DNA from: Adiantum capillus-veneris
Lineage: Eukaryota; Streptophyta; Polypodiopsida; Polypodiales; Pteridaceae
DNA length: 64,000 nucleotides
Reading direction: 5' to 3'
Assembly: GCA_014529385.2 (NCBI GenBank)
Contig: CM043963.1
Span: 65,063,469 to 65,127,468 of the forward strand
The stretch's first letter is position 1, and each line of letters starts with the position of its first letter. The notes under the pieces were generated by a model. The model worked only from the letters and a program-made list of their open reading frames with translations. It was not told the DNA's origin and made no database searches. Made by a program: the position numbers and the translations under genes. This document shows, in pieces, positions 31,030 through 42,746 of the stretch.

Positions 31030-32290
31030 TCTTTCCAAAAGTACAAAAGGGTGTTCAAATGCATCATTAGGGACGAACCATTGGACGCTAAATTATTCCA
31101 AAGTATAGCTAAAGATCGACAGAATCTAGAATGGCAAGATGTCTATGATTTCCTTCAACTGGGAGGATTTCTAGAGGACTGTTTGAGGCCAAGAAAAAGG
31201 CACTTATAATCTAGAGTTTGAAGTTTACCATCATTGATGGAGCCCTCCACAAATTAGGCATTGATGGTGTACTTTGAAGGTGTGTGCCAATGCAAGGCAT
31301 GATGTAAGTAATAACAGAGGCTCATAGTGGAGGTGCAGATAGACATTTCTCTACTAATATTACATATAAGAAAATTGTGCAAGCAGGTTTATGGTGGAAA
31401 ACTATGATGATAGATGTCATAACATTTTGTAAGACCTGTGATATTTGCCAGAGAATGGGAAGGCCTACAACATTTGACATTACACCTCTAACTTGGACAA
31501 TACATCCACTAGGAATATTCACAAAATGGGGTTTACACTTTATGGATCATTCAAGAAGGTTACTCCCAGAAAGAAGAGGTACAAATTATGGCCACCTGTT
31601 ATGTCATTAAGTGGGTGGAAGCTGAAGACTTACCAAATAAAACTTCCAGATCAACATCTATATTCTTGTATGAGAATATCATCTGCAGATATGGCCATCC
31701 CAATTGATTCATAAATGAAAATATTCATATACTCACTAAGATATTTTCATTTTAGCACTTGAAATCCATGCTATATTATCCAAGGTGCAATGGTCAGACA
31801 AAAAGTAGCAACAAAAACATCAAGACAATTCTAACCAAGATTGTTGAGAAAGAACCACATTAGTGGAATACCAAACTCTTGGGCTTATTGAACTTCTACA
31901 AAGTCACTAATGAATGACACCATTCAGAATGGTTTATGGGATAGAGGCATTAGTTTTGATGGAGTTTGCATTACAGTTGCATGAGATCAGACAATGGGCT
32001 ATGAAGGTGGTCTAGCAAAGGAGGAAACATTGGCATGATAGTAAAATTAAGGTCAAGGAGTTCAAGAAAGGTGATCTGGTACTACTGTATCAGTTAAAGT
32101 TGGACCCAAGAAACCCAATTTCAAGATAACATGGTCGAGACCCTATGAGGGTGACTGGGTATTTTCTAATGGAACAATAAGATTAAAGGGTTTATCAAGA
32201 TACTTTTGCTTGGAGTTTACAATGGGGCCAATATCAAATTAGTATATTATGCGAGGTCAAAGGAAATCCCAACAACACCAGACCTCAGGG
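31030..32290 (+). pseudogene. Integrase of the second Ty3 element
   Basis: The zinc-binding domain reads AGLWWKTMMIDVITFCKTCDICQRMGRP at 31383-31466. It is followed by PLGIFTKWGLHFMD, where the first catalytic Asp position reads His in this frame (GLHF, usually GLDF). A frame change gives KWVEAEDLPNKT and FLYENIICRYG near 31610-31690. TPFRMVYGIEALVLMEF near 31920-31965 is the typical C-terminal segment. The central Asp/Glu motifs cannot be confirmed because of stops. It is a fossil of an Athila/Tat-like integrase. Confidence 0.75.
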
Positions 32291-32299
32291 GGGTCACTT

Positions 32300-34260
32300 A
32301 ATTACGTGACTATCACGTGAGTGCAGTAGAAGGGATTATTAAATTTCATTTTTCTCACAATTTCACATATATAAGGGTCCCATACAATGGAACTGGCAAA
32401 AAAAATTATAGATTGAATAGAGAAAGCGTGTATTTTATTTATCATAAATTCACACATAAGAATTCTTAAAAATAGTCCTTGACGCACACGATATACACAA
32501 CTTATATTTAGGGACCTCCTCGAGAACTAGACGCAAAAAACCATTTAGAGTCAGAAAGTGAACCATTGAACTTGTTCCACATTAGACCAGTTCAAGAGGT
32601 GCTAGGAGTTAACCAAATTAGTTGAGAAGCTCAATTCAATTTTGAATTGGAGAGAGCCAAAACTAGCACAATCTGACAATCTTAACAATCAAAGTCTATC
32701 AACAATTAAGGCCAGAATCTTCTAGGTACTGAGTATGTGGCTAGATCAACACATGGATGACATGTGGAAAACAATGGAGTTAAAACCAAGAGAGCAGGAG
32801 CGTAGATCGTTCATGGCACGCATAAAGATAACTATACAAAGAGTGCAGGACCCATCGCTTCTTTCTCAAGCTATCATGCAACTCATCTCTCCTCTTGTAG
32901 AGTCTTCTACACCTCCTTCACCTACGTAGCTTATAGTAAGCACTACACATTTGTCTTCACCTTCTACTGCTACACATTTTCATTCTAAACTCGATACTTC
33001 AAAGCTCTCACGCTTTGCTTTCTCCACCACCACAGGTGCATTGTCATCTTTGCAAGAATCCTCAGAAGATATAATTATGGGGAAGACAAAGAATCCTTCA
33101 GAAAAAATGCAAGAAACTACAGATGAGGCCACACAGTTCCATTGAGAAACAGGTAGAGCAGGCACAAAAAGTTTGCTATGTACCTCACAATAACATTGGG
33201 AAGTATGTTTTCCATTAGAGTGAACGGACACTGCTAAATCTATTGAATCTTGATGTAATGTTAGAGGCTACCCCAATGGAGTTTGATGCCGAGATTATCT
33301 AGTAGGTAGTAAATTGGTCTGACTTAGACAGTGGCTCTACAAAGATCAATGGCCACGAAGTCCAGGCTATAGCCAACAACTCTAGGACATGTGCTCAATA
33401 TGCCATACAACCTCAAAGCTAAACCTTGTCTAATAGAAGAATTCAACAAAAATCCCACAAGAAGATTCTAAGGCCACCAAGAAACAGAAATGGGGAGCTC
33501 AGGGAGTCCTAGCGGCAGCTATGGAATTTGGGCCAGTATATAAGTTTATTGGTGAGGCCATCAACTTGATGAACAACGCCACTTATGTTGTTGGGAAATT
33601 GTTTGGTATGTCATTGCTCAAATTAAAGGATTCAAAAGCAAAAATCAACGTAGCTACCTTTGCACAATAGTCTTCTTCAACAAACTACTAAGCTTAAAAC
33701 CCAACACTAGCATGTATTCAAGGCCTAGATACATGGAAGTTCTTATATTGGGGGACTTGTACTCTAGAAAACCCTAATGACATCAAGGTGTGGGATACAA
33801 CGGCTGGCACCAACCAGATTACTAAGCAACATGATTATTTAGGCCAACAAACTGAACATGACACTACAAATGAGGAACCTGAGTTGGCTATTGTAACAAC
33901 CAACAAAAGGAGAACAATAGCACAAGCTGAGGTTGAGACAATGGGAGACAGTACCAATGGAAACACTAAGCCACATGCAAAGAAACAATAGATAGCTGCT
34001 CTGCATACTCAACTAGAATTGAAAGAGACTACACTAGCCAAGCCAGCTAAGAAAACTAGAGGAAAAGGGGCATCATCGGAACCTCAAACTTCACCAAAAA
34101 TGGTCAAAGAACAGAGGACCACTGAGACATAGGAGGCTCCACGAGTTGATACGAGGAGCAAGGACACATCCAAGTCCCAGTTGGCTTTGCCGGCACCTCT
34201 AGTTTAACAAAAGCATTTGGACCAACTCCAACAACTTCAGAAGAAGCCACTGCATCGGAG
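32300..34260 (+). other. Unassigned, coding-like but broken
   Basis: Several plus-strand stretches have protein-like composition with scattered stops: PREQERRSFMARIKITIQRV near 32790, EATPMEFDAEII and WSDLDSGSTKINGHEVQAI near 33260-33380, and AAAMEFGPVYKFIGEAINLM near 33510-33580. At 33880-34200 there is a Lys/Thr/Glu-rich tail. No family is recognised. It may belong to the Ty3 element to its left or be a separate decayed gag-like region. Confidence 0.4.
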
Positions 34261-34650
34261 ATGGTGGTTCAACCAACAGATAGGAAATTAGTGCCTTACC
34301 CCACTCTTGTCATTGCATATGAAACCTCTCAAGTAGATATTGAAGCTATAATTGACAGATGTGTTGCCACCATGATGTCGGGGTGGAAAACTATGGTAAA
34401 TGCCATGGGGCAACTAATAAAACACCAACAGAGAACTCCCAGCTCAATAGGGATTGCCCTTCATGTTGCAATTAAGGTTGCAGAGAAACGCACACAGCTT
34501 GGAGAAGACGAAGGAAGCTCAAGGCACACAATAGAGAGTGTTTACTTAGTGTGCAATGGAAAGATAGATAGCCCTAGAGTGATGGGTGTATATACAATGC
34601 ACGGGGAAAAAAACCTCCTACAGAGGGAAAAAATGAACCGGTGGTCCTAG
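34261..34650 (+). CDS. Unrecognised 129-codon ORF
   Basis: An ATG-started plus-strand frame (MVVQPTDRKLVPYPTLV...). It is short and moderately hydrophobic, with a segment AIIDRCVATMMSGWKTMVNA. No domain is recognised. Its 3' part overlaps the putative LTR of copia-2 on the opposite strand, so it is more likely a leftover of the unassigned region than a gene. Confidence 0.25.
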   Translation: MVVQPTDRKLVPYPTLVIAYETSQVDIEAIIDRCVATMMSGWKTMVNAMGQLIKHQQRTPSSIGIALHVAIKVAEKRTQLGEDEGSSRHTIESVYLVCNGKIDSPRVMGVYTMHGEKNLLQREKMNRWS

Positions 34651-34688
34651 TGTGTTCACACACATCACTACCACATGTATATGGTAAC
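34550..34688 (-). repeat. Partial 3' LTR of copia-2 (start only)
   Basis: On the minus strand it starts TGTTACCATATACATGTGG straight after the polypurine tract and contains a TATA-like TGTATATACACC near 34590. The far end is not defined because no matching 5' LTR was found. Confidence 0.5.
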
Positions 34689-34739
34689 AAACCCCCCCCT
34701 GGAGTAATGCGGTGAAGGAGAGCTCGCACATGAGTAAAG

Positions 34740-35191
34740 GAAAGTGCCATGCCCTGAGGACATGATCAGTCCACAAAGGGGAGTAAGCCCAAAGCTTTGC
34801 GGAAAGCTTCGAGCTTCTCACGACACAATGACTTTGTGAAAAGATTTGCAAGGTTGTCCTATGTTGGCACATAAGCCAAGCTGATCCCTCCTGCTGAGAG
34901 CCTCTCCCTGACATAGTGGTAATGCACCTCAATGTGCTTTGTACGAGCATGAAAAACTGGGTTCCTTGCTACTGCCAATGCACTCTGACTATTAGTGTAG
35001 ATAGTGTTGGCAGTGTCCTGTCCAACACGCAAATCATCCATAAGGCGTCTGAGCCATACACACTCAACCGTAGCTATGAAGACTGCCTTGTACTCAGCCT
35101 CACAACTCAAAGTGGCCATAGTAGGTTTCTTCTTGCTCAACCATAATATACATGAACTACCAAGCATGAAACAAAAACCACTCGTGGACAC
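34740..35191 (-). pseudogene. Copia-2 RNase H
   Basis: The frame 34859-35191 has STSGFCFMLGSSCILWLSKK, TLSCEAEYKAVFIATVECVWL (Glu), TNSQSALAVARNPVFHARTK and HIEVHYHYVRE, the standard copia RNase H order. The pol C-terminus continues to the left in another frame. It is separated from RT by a frame change near 35200. Confidence 0.85.
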
Positions 35192-35217
35192 TCACGTGTC
35201 AAAACAACCAGCCTAAT

Positions 35218-36261
35218 CTAAGTCCGAAAAAGCATGTAAGTCTGGCGGCAATGATCCCCCTTGGGATAAAACAAGCCAAAGATGTAAAGTTCCACTAAGG
35301 TAGAAAAAAATCCTCTTGACAGTTGCCAATGCTTAGACCCTGGGCTATACATAAATTTGCTAACTTGTGAGACTGCAAACTGAATATCCGGCCTTGTGTT
35401 GCATACATAAATGAGGCAGCCAACAACAGTTTGGTAAAGAGTGACATCATCAGGATCACCAGCATCATGAAGACTTAATTTCAAACCTATTTCCATGGGA
35501 GTGGCAATAGGTTTGCAATCCTCAAGTCCAAATTTACATAGTAATGTCTCTATGTAACTTTTCTGACACAAGGCAATACCACCATCACACTGCTTAAACT
35601 GTATGCCCAAGTAATGTTGCAACATCCCCAAATATTTCATCTTGAAAGTAGCATTTAAATCAGCCTTAAATTCAGCAATATGTCTCTCATTTGGTCCAGT
35701 GATCAGCAAATCATCTACATAAAGAGACACAATGAGAAGTACATCACCCTCACACTTTACATACAATGTGCTTTCTGTTGGACTGTTACAAAAGCCTTGT
35801 TTGACCAAATGAGTGTCAGCTTTCTCATACCAAGCATGAGGAGATCGCTTTGACCCATACAAAGCCTTCTTACATCTGCACACTTTCTCCTCTTGTCTTT
35901 CTTGACAAAACCGCGAGGCTACGTCACATAAACTTCCTGAAATATTGTCACCATTCAAGAAAGCAATAACAATGTTTGATTGATGTACATCCCAACCAAA
36001 ATGAGCTGCCAATGCACATAGAAAATGTACAGTAGTCATACGACAAGTGGGAGCAAAAGTCTCTTCATAATCTATGCCTTTTTGCTCTGCATAACCCTTT
36101 GCAACACGTTGAGCCTTATGGCGATCGATCTCACCATCCGACATGCGTTTCAACTTGTAAACCCACTTCATACCAATGGCCTTTTTGCCAGGAGGCAAAT
36201 CACATAAAGTCCATGTGTCATTTTCAATAAGTGCATCATATTCTGATTGCATGGCAGTCAT
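35218..36261 (-). pseudogene. Copia-2 reverse transcriptase
   Basis: About 347 open codons. Motifs are NDTWTLCDLPPGKKAIGMKW, VAKGYAEQKGIDYEETFAP, KKALYGSKRSPHAWYEKAD, the intact catalytic SLYVDDLLITG and LGIQFKQCDGGIALCQKSYI. It shares its frame with the upstream integrase C-terminal region, from which it is separated only by one TAG near 36277. The catalytic Asp pair is intact. The last 30 or so residues diverge, suggesting a frameshift before RNase H. Confidence 0.92.
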
Positions 36262-36276
36262 CCAATTTTTTGAATT

Positions 36277-37414
36277 CTATGCTTCATCAAAAGACAGAGG
36301 TTCCTCAACATCATGTAAGCTAGACACAACCAAAGCATAACAATTTGATGCATAAGATGCATGGCAAGATCTTGAATGAGTACGACTACACAAAGGTGCA
36401 TCCAATTTACTGTCACGCAATGTATGCACCAGCCACTTTGGCATACCTCTAGCCTGCTCATTTTCAACCCTTTCCTCATCAAGTACATCATATATGTCTG
36501 CATCAGTAATAGGCTGATCTGTAACATTATCAGAAACCCCCAAAGGTTGCACATTTGCCTCATTGGAATTTACATTCAAACTTCCACCACTGAAAAGAGG
36601 CAACAAAGTGTCATATATGTCCTGTGAGCTTACATTATTGTCTCTAGTACATGACAACAAGGGCTGAACAGAATCTTCCACAAACACCACATCCCGTGAA
36701 ACGAGAATACACTTTGTTTGTGGATGATACAACCTGTAACCTTTGCTTTCAACACTATAACCGAAAAAAATACATTTGACAGCCTTATCATCCAATTTTT
36801 TGCGCTGTGTTTGTGGCACCAAAGCATATACCAAATAGCCAAAAACACGCATGTGCTCAATAGAAGGCTTTCTATCATGCCATGCTTCATATGGAGTAAT
36901 AAACTGCAAAGCTTTTGTAGGACACCTCTTTAGTACATATGTCACGCACACATGATGCCCTCAAGCCAAAAAGAATGCGGTAAAGCTTGACTTTTGACCA
37001 TACATCGTGCCATTTCCGTAAGTGACCTGATTTTCCTCTCAGCAATACCATTTTGCTGAGGTGTATAAGGCACTTTCATTGGTGTTTTATCCCATGACTA
37101 GCCAGGAATGCATTAAATTCATGAGACATATACTCCCCCCCTCGATCGGAATGGAGGGTGCCCAAAGTACATTTCGAGATATTTTTAGCCATAGCAAAAA
37201 ATTGTTTGAAGCACATAAAAACTTTGGACTTCGCTTTAAGTGGAAATACCCATGCATGCCTGGAGTAATCATCAATGAAAGTCACGAAGTAAAGGTAATT
37301 GCCCAAGGATGGAGTTTGCATGGTTTCACAAACATCACTATGCACAAGCTGAAATTTGCACGTGGCCCTAATAGAACCATCCTTTGGAAACTTTGAATGC
37401 TTCATCTTACCCAA
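36277..37414 (-). pseudogene. Copia-2 integrase
   Basis: The frame 37076-37414 has GKMKHSKFP (end of the pre-integrase zinc region), LVHSDVCE (first catalytic Asp) and TLHSDRGGEYMSHEF (second Asp). After a frameshift near 37080 the Glu motif PQQNGIAERK lies at about 37040. The frame 36277-36951 then gives CPTKALQFITPYEAWHDRKP, HMRVFGYLVYALVP and KCIFFGYSVESKGYRLY, the usual copia integrase C-terminus. It ends at a TAG just before RT. Confidence 0.88.
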
Positions 37415-38157
37415 AATAGAGCCTTCACAAACATGTTTGACAGGTGCTTAAAGAGGCGGCAAAGAAGCAACCATATCAGATTTTTGCAACCGCAGCAAAC
37501 TGGCAAAATTCAGATGATCAAAACATGCATGCCAAAGTTTTGCATCTGAAATAGCCCTTGAATCTGCGACTGCATTTGCAAAATTTTGTCCACACTTGTC
37601 ATACAAAGTGAGATTATATAGCCCACGTCACAAAACCCAGATGCAACAATTTCATCACCAAAACTGAGATCATGAACTGTACATCTATTATCCACAAATT
37701 TGACTACAAGTCTAAGTCTAGCAAGTGCAGATACAGACAAAAGATTCTTCTTGACACCAGGTACATAAAGTGCATCAACAAGTGTAAAAAAACTACCATT
37801 TTCAGCAATGAGCACAATCTTTCCAACTCCCTGAACCGGATAAGAGGCATTGTTGGCACAAGTGACTGAATTCCCATGAGGCACAAACTCAAGAGAGGTG
37901 AACAATTCATGATGTGAGGTAATGTGCTTTGTAGCACCACTATCGAAATACCACACTGGTGAATCTGCAGCAACAGTAGACATGCATGCATCATGGACAA
38001 TAGGATTGTAAGTGCACTCTGTACTAAAAGCCCATTCTGCATCAACATTAGCATCACAGTCTCCTTTCGCAGAAGACTCAACAATGGCTGCATTTGTAGT
38101 GGAACCAGCATTTGTAGTGGAACCACCCTCTTTCTTCTTAGCCTCTTTGGCCTTCAA
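37415..38157 (-). pseudogene. Copia-2 protease and pre-integrase domain
   Basis: WYFDSGATKHITSH near 37950 is the copia protease active site (D-S-G), followed by VTCANNASYPVQGVGKI and LYVPGVKKNLLSVSALARL. The pre-integrase region to the left has a stop (PL*AP) and a Cys-to-Ser change in CEGSILGK. It shares its frame with the end of gag across one TAG. Confidence 0.87.
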
Positions 38158-38169
38158 CTTAGGACAGTG

Positions 38170-39023
38170 CTAATTAGCTTTACAATAATGGCAACGCATA
38201 TTCTTTTTGCCCTTATCAGCAGAATTTCCAGATGAAGTGCTTCCGGTAGAAGCATTGGGAACAGAAGTTTTGCCACTCGTAGCAGAACCATAAGAAGTGG
38301 CTACATTGCTGTTACCACCCTTTCTTTGAGAAGCACTAAAAGCCTGTTCAACTGCACGCTGTTTGGAAAGTGACTCTTGCAACAGCAATGTGCATAATGC
38401 ATCAAACTTGACAACTTCAGGATTTTCTTGGATCATAAGTCTCCAAGTACTAGCAAAAGTCTGGTAAGAATCTGGTAAGGCATCAAGAACAGTCTGCACA
38501 AGGGAGCTGTCTGAAATGACTTCACTTGCTGAAATAAGTTGCTCATTGATATCCTTGACACCAGCAAGAAAAGTGTCCATATCATCTTCCTCATGCATAA
38601 TCTTCGATCCAACTCTTTATGCAGCAAAGCAATTTTAGCCTCATTACGGCTTGCATAAAGACCTGCTAGAATATCCCAAGCCTGTTTTGCAGATTTTGCT
38701 AAATGAATGTGAGGAACAATGGTGCGCTTCACAGACAAGGCAATCAATGCATTAGCCTGCCCATCCTTTACATCCCAACGAGATTGTTCTGCTATAGGCA
38801 AAACAACTCTAATACCAGCAATCCTTGCAACAAGACCTACAACATCCTCAACATCACCTACATTCTCAGAACCAGGACATACATCAATGCCCTACACAAT
38901 ATTCCAAACGCCCTTTGACACAAGAACATGTTGCATCATATAAGCCCACATAGGGTAATTGTCCCCATCCAACCTGTCCTTAGCAGCAAACATCTTGAAC
39001 ACATATGTGTTGTTGTCAGCCAT
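38170..39023 (-). pseudogene. Copia-2 gag (UBN2-type)
   Basis: The ATG at 39023-39021 opens MADNNTYVFKMFAAKDRLDG, then NYPMWAYMMQHVLVSKGVW, typical of copia gag. A TAG follows at about 38892, then AWDILAGLYASRNEAKIALL in the same frame. After a frameshift near 38598 it continues with DDMDTFLAGVKDINEQL and DALPDSYQTFASTW. A zinc knuckle RCHYCKAN, stop, HCPKLKAKE has lost part of its CX2CX4HX4C pattern and carries a TAG at 38170. Confidence 0.85.
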
Positions 39024-39295
39024 GGTAAATGCTGCACCTGATGTGAAAATTACTCGAAAAGAGGAGAACAAAGCGGGAACAACATGTTGGAGAGGGGGAA
39101 TGGGGGAACACGCCTGACACAAACACAAGGGCCTCTCTATAGCTTAGGGTATCCACAACACCCCTATCCTCCCAAAAAACACCTTCAAAGAAACACTTTG
39201 CACTAGCAGACCACAACTTTCTCAATTTCCACTGCTTACACGCTTCACAAATCCACCACACAACACACACCTACTGCCACGGCCTACCTCCACCC

Positions 39296-39297
<2 letters not shown>

Positions 39298-39331
<34 letters not shown>
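39298..39331. repeat. (CA)n microsatellite
   Basis: A pure CA run in the leader region upstream of copia-2 gag. Confidence 0.95.
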
Positions 39332-39334
<3 letters not shown>

Positions 39335-41535
39335 ACCACTCAATCTCACTCTCTCACACAAAACACTGTCGGTCCGGGGGGGCACACACTTCCACACAGC
39401 CGACACCGAGGGAAAACATGAAAGCAGGAGAAAGAGAAGGGGGGAAGGGGAAACAACAGCAAGAGGAGGCAACAATGGCTTGATTTACTGCAGAAAACAC
39501 GTATACAGGCTCACACTGCCATCATCACAAGAAAATACAAAGGGGTTTGACAGGCACACTCCTCTGTCAGGGAGCCTCCCTTTGTAGGCTTCAAACGGCA
39601 CCCAAAAATCCACAAAAAAAGCCCCTAATTTGATTAATTTTTGAATTTTAGGGGGGGGGGGGGGGGGGGGGGGTCTTCAATTTGGGAAATTGCCCTTCAA
39701 TTAGTCCATATGGCACCCATTTTTGGTATCTTTTGGGAAGGGGGCACCGCCTTGTTCTATCTACTCTTTTGCACTTGGGGGGGTGCAATAGCATAGTGAC
39801 CCTTGGCTTATTTTCTCTATCTTTTTTAACTTCATTTTTGTTCCCCTTGGGGGCCTAGCTTTGCACTGCTCTACTGGCTTGACCTTGACTCTCTCTCTCT
39901 CTCTCTCTATTCGACTCCTCCTTTGCTCCCTTTTGGCCTCGGACTTCATTTTTTCCATTTCATTTGGCTTGGCTCTTGCTCTTTGTTTGGATATGCTTTG
40001 AAGTGGGCCTGCCCTTTGCTTTGCATTGTTGGCCTGGCGGTCCTCAGGTTTTCTCTTTCTCCCTCTGCTCATTACTCGCACCGTGGGACCCTCCCCTTTT
40101 GATAGCAATAGCGAGGTCGCTATTGGGGGGGGACCCCTCATCTTAAAAATTAGGGCTGCGGGAATGGCCTCCTACGCGTCTGCCATGTCATCATCACACA
40201 TTGGCCGCCGGCCACTTTCCTCACGTGGGCGCGCGCCACCGCACAGCCCCGCCCTGCCAAAATCCGCGGCGTCTCCGCCCTGCAGCGCCCACTGGGTGGT
40301 AGCCATCGCGAAGCTTAAGGGAGCTTCACCCCACGCCTCATATGCCCAATGGGTAGGCATGCCTTGGGTCAAATACCCCTCGAATGCGACCCGTGGCTCC
40401 CCATGTGGGATTTTCCCTTCTTCCATGTGGCAGAAGGGAAAATCAGCAGCTTAAAGCTCCAACCTTTTAAGGCCTTTGAAAAAGCAAAAAATTCCTTTAA
40501 ACAAAAACTTGTTTCCCCCAACTTGCAGTGCATGCCAAACATCACCTGGTGATTTGACTCCCAAGCAGTCAAGGCCCATTGAGACCTCAGATCTCCAGCT
40601 CCAAGCCGCATAGTTCTCATCTCAGTCCTAGGCTAGGAAGACCTCGAACCGAGGTCATAAAAATTGACCAAATTACCTGCAACCCAATCTAGGTAAGGGC
40701 ACCTCATCTTCCGACTTCAGTATCTTACCGCTTCGGACTCCATTTGATGTGCAGTCACTTCTTGTTGGCATCATACGTTGCATAATGCGTACTAAACACC
40801 TGGCGAGCTCATGAAAACACCAGATGGTGCATTTCCCAATGCGGTCAAATGGGCTCAGATCCGGCCCCCGAAAAAATTTCAACTGACCATATCTTGCTAA
40901 CCAGAGCTCCGATTCGTAATCCGAGAAGACTGGCATGCTCCAGAACTTGAGCACTACACATGTATCCACTTACACTAGTATGGGCCACCTGTCCCCAGTT
41001 GCCCTACCCGTCGGGGATCTGCTACACACTCTAGCTTTACACTGCGATATCTTGAGCATCGGGGCTCCGTTTGACGAGCCGCCTAGACCGGCTTCTAGAG
41101 CACGCTGATCACTACATTTTAGGACACTGATTTGGCATTTTGGGCACCTTGATTTTCCATCCCATCTGGACCATCCTTGAGCCTCCTTGGCCTAAAAAGC
41201 CTCTTTAGACATACTTTCCCGCTATCCTTGGGCTGCCCAGGTCCTTAGTACCTGCCCTATCCTTCTGCACTGCACCTGCCTGCCGCCTTTGCTTGGCATA
41301 GACCATTTCCTAGCTCGGACCAACTTTGGCTGCACCATCATTGCCCACCCCCTCGTTGAACATCTATGTTCAACCACACATAGGCTTACTGCACTAAAAA
41401 GCTACATACCAAAAACAGTCTGTCTGTACACCATAAACAAACCCTCTGCACACTGCAAAACCACCTAGTATTTGTACAAAAACTGGCATTTGTGACCCAC
41501 TCTCTTTGCTCATGCGGGTTGCCCAACCCCCTACT
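39332..41535. other. No gene recognised; G23 run and LTR-leader-like phrases
   Basis: A run of 23 G lies at 39651-39673 and a short (CT)n at about 39892-39909. The part 40100-40430 is GC-rich, with open frames on both strands but no motif. At 40880-40960 and 41040-41105 the phrases CATATCTTGCTAACCAGAGC and ATATCTTGAGCATCGGGGCT, followed by CTCCG, resemble sequences common in untranslated regions of large plant Ty3 elements. A decayed LTR or leader is possible, but not proven. Confidence 0.45.
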
Positions 41536-42380
41536 TTACCTATCATCAACCTCCTTGGTCAAACACTTTGCATTGGTCTCTTTTGTCCACCTACAAAATA
41601 ACCTTGCATAGTGCCACACCAAGGCAAAGATCCAATTGAATATCCAAACCATCAAAACCATACTTCTACCACTCCAAGCACTTCTTGGAAAACTGCCCAC
41701 TCGCAACAAAACATCTCCAAAAACACCTAATAGAGCACCCTCGTGATCACCATTCAGAGACATGATTGTATCATCACTCACACCAAACAGACATAACATA
41801 TCTGACCCGTCCTCCCATCCATGTAAGGCTAGATCCTCATCTAGAAAATCCTGCACCTGTTCAATAGCACACTGCATAACTGTCTTTATTAGCATTCCCT
41901 TCAGTCACCACTCACAGACCTCCTTAGAAAGCTTGGACACTCATTTGGAATCCGCATCACCTATCATAGAGGGCACTGACTGCATAGAGGAAACCTCTAA
42001 TTTTGACCCTGCTTTGCCCTTTTCACCTTCCATGAACTCAATTCCAGCATCGTCAAGCTCCTCCTCTTCAACTGGCCCTTCAAGGTTGATAAGCACCACT
42101 TGCTTGTCCGCTGCAATTACCTACTCTTCTACCACTTCACCATCAAGTTCTGCCAAGGAACATGTTGCACCACCATGGCATACTCTACTGGTATTTTTAT
42201 CAACATTGCCATTAGCATGGCACTGCACATCAACTTTACCTGCTCTTCACCACATGTAGGGCTAAATTGCTCCATCTGGCCTTCACTAAGCACCTCGGCT
42301 TGCAGTTCATGCTGCTCCGTGCACATATTTACAGCCTCTCCACTCGCATGTAAGAGGTCGAACTCAATTGCTCATGTGAT
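41536..42380 (-). pseudogene. Degenerate acidic ORF with C-terminal hydrophobic segment
   Basis: On the minus strand, frame 0 can be read from about 42250 to 41536 with only a few stops (one TAG near 42120, two TGA near 41920-41955). Frame 2 covers the start (MCTEQHELQAEVLSEGQMEQ). The middle is acidic (GPVEEEELDDAGIEFMEGEK). The last open part (41895-41536) ends with a hydrophobic stretch (MVLMVWIFNWIFALVW) followed by basic residues, like a membrane anchor. No family is recognised. Plant Athila-type elements can carry an env-like ORF with a membrane segment, but there is no sequence match to support that here. Confidence 0.4.
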
Positions 42381-42398
42381 GATAAAAGTGGCCTTGCC

Positions 42399-42746
42399 TT
42401 GAAGTTTAAGGAGGATGTGAAAGTTTTTGAAGATATATTCAGTCATGAAGATGATCTTTCTATGCCTCATGTGAAGATGGTTGATGCTTCCTTGCTTGAT
42501 CCTTATGTTCAGGACATGAAGCTATGTGTAGAAGATGTCTTACCTATCAAGCATGGTATGGTTGAATTGGATGGATTCTTAATGAAGAGTGGGGATAATG
42601 AGATGGATATGCATGAGGATATGAAAATGGCTGATTTTAAAGTTAAAGACATTTTGGATAACATGTTAAAGGCTTCCTTGCATGCTATATTATTGAAAGG
42701 GTGTCTTGATGTGGTATCTGTTGAGATAAGAGTACTTTATGCATAA
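42399..42746 (+). CDS. Unrecognised 115-codon acidic ORF
   Basis: A plus-strand frame rich in Asp, Met, Val and Lys (EDIFSHEDDLSMPHVKMVDA; DNEMDMHEDMKMADFKVKDI). It has no known domain. About 150 bp further on, CAGACTGGGGGGT followed by TGACAAACTG at about 42899-42920 resembles a polypurine tract and LTR start, and TATATAA is present at about 43123. The ORF could therefore be the last coding part of another decayed LTR element. Weak evidence. Confidence 0.3.
   Translation: MKFKEDVKVFEDIFSHEDDLSMPHVKMVDASLLDPYVQDMKLCVEDVLPIKHGMVELDGFLMKSGDNEMDMHEDMKMADFKVKDILDNMLKASLHAILLKGCLDVVSVEIRVLYA

Larger units (their letters stand above)
27102..32290 (+). mobile_element. Second Ty3/gypsy element, internally deleted
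   Basis: It begins with an LTR-like block (27102-27482) and a primer-site-like sequence, followed by about 1.8 kb of leader with palindromes. Coding then starts abruptly near the end of RT, followed by RNase H, an inserted minisatellite, and integrase to about 32290. Gag, protease and most of RT are missing. The LTR end resembles that of the 14978 element (shared TGACATTATGTT and a CTAACA-T-TGGC junction), so the two are probably related. No second LTR was found, so the right end is uncertain. Numerous stops show it is a fossil. Confidence 0.75.
34550..39330 (-). mobile_element. Copia-2, Ty1/copia retrotransposon, minus strand
   Basis: Full copia order on the minus strand: gag (from 39023), protease, integrase, RT, RNase H, then a G-rich polypurine tract (CCAGGGGGGGG) at about 34692 and an LTR start (TGTTACCATATAC) at about 34688 reading left. 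All catalytic motifs are recognisable, interrupted by a handful of stops and frameshifts, which makes it the best-preserved pol in the window. A second LTR could not be identified to the right of gag, so the 5' end near 39330 is approximate. Confidence 0.88.

Noticed and set aside
27102-32290. Second LTR for the 27102 element
   Set aside because: I looked for TGTTAGACC and for the distinctive LTR end between 31700 and 34600 and did not find a match, so no 3' LTR is called.
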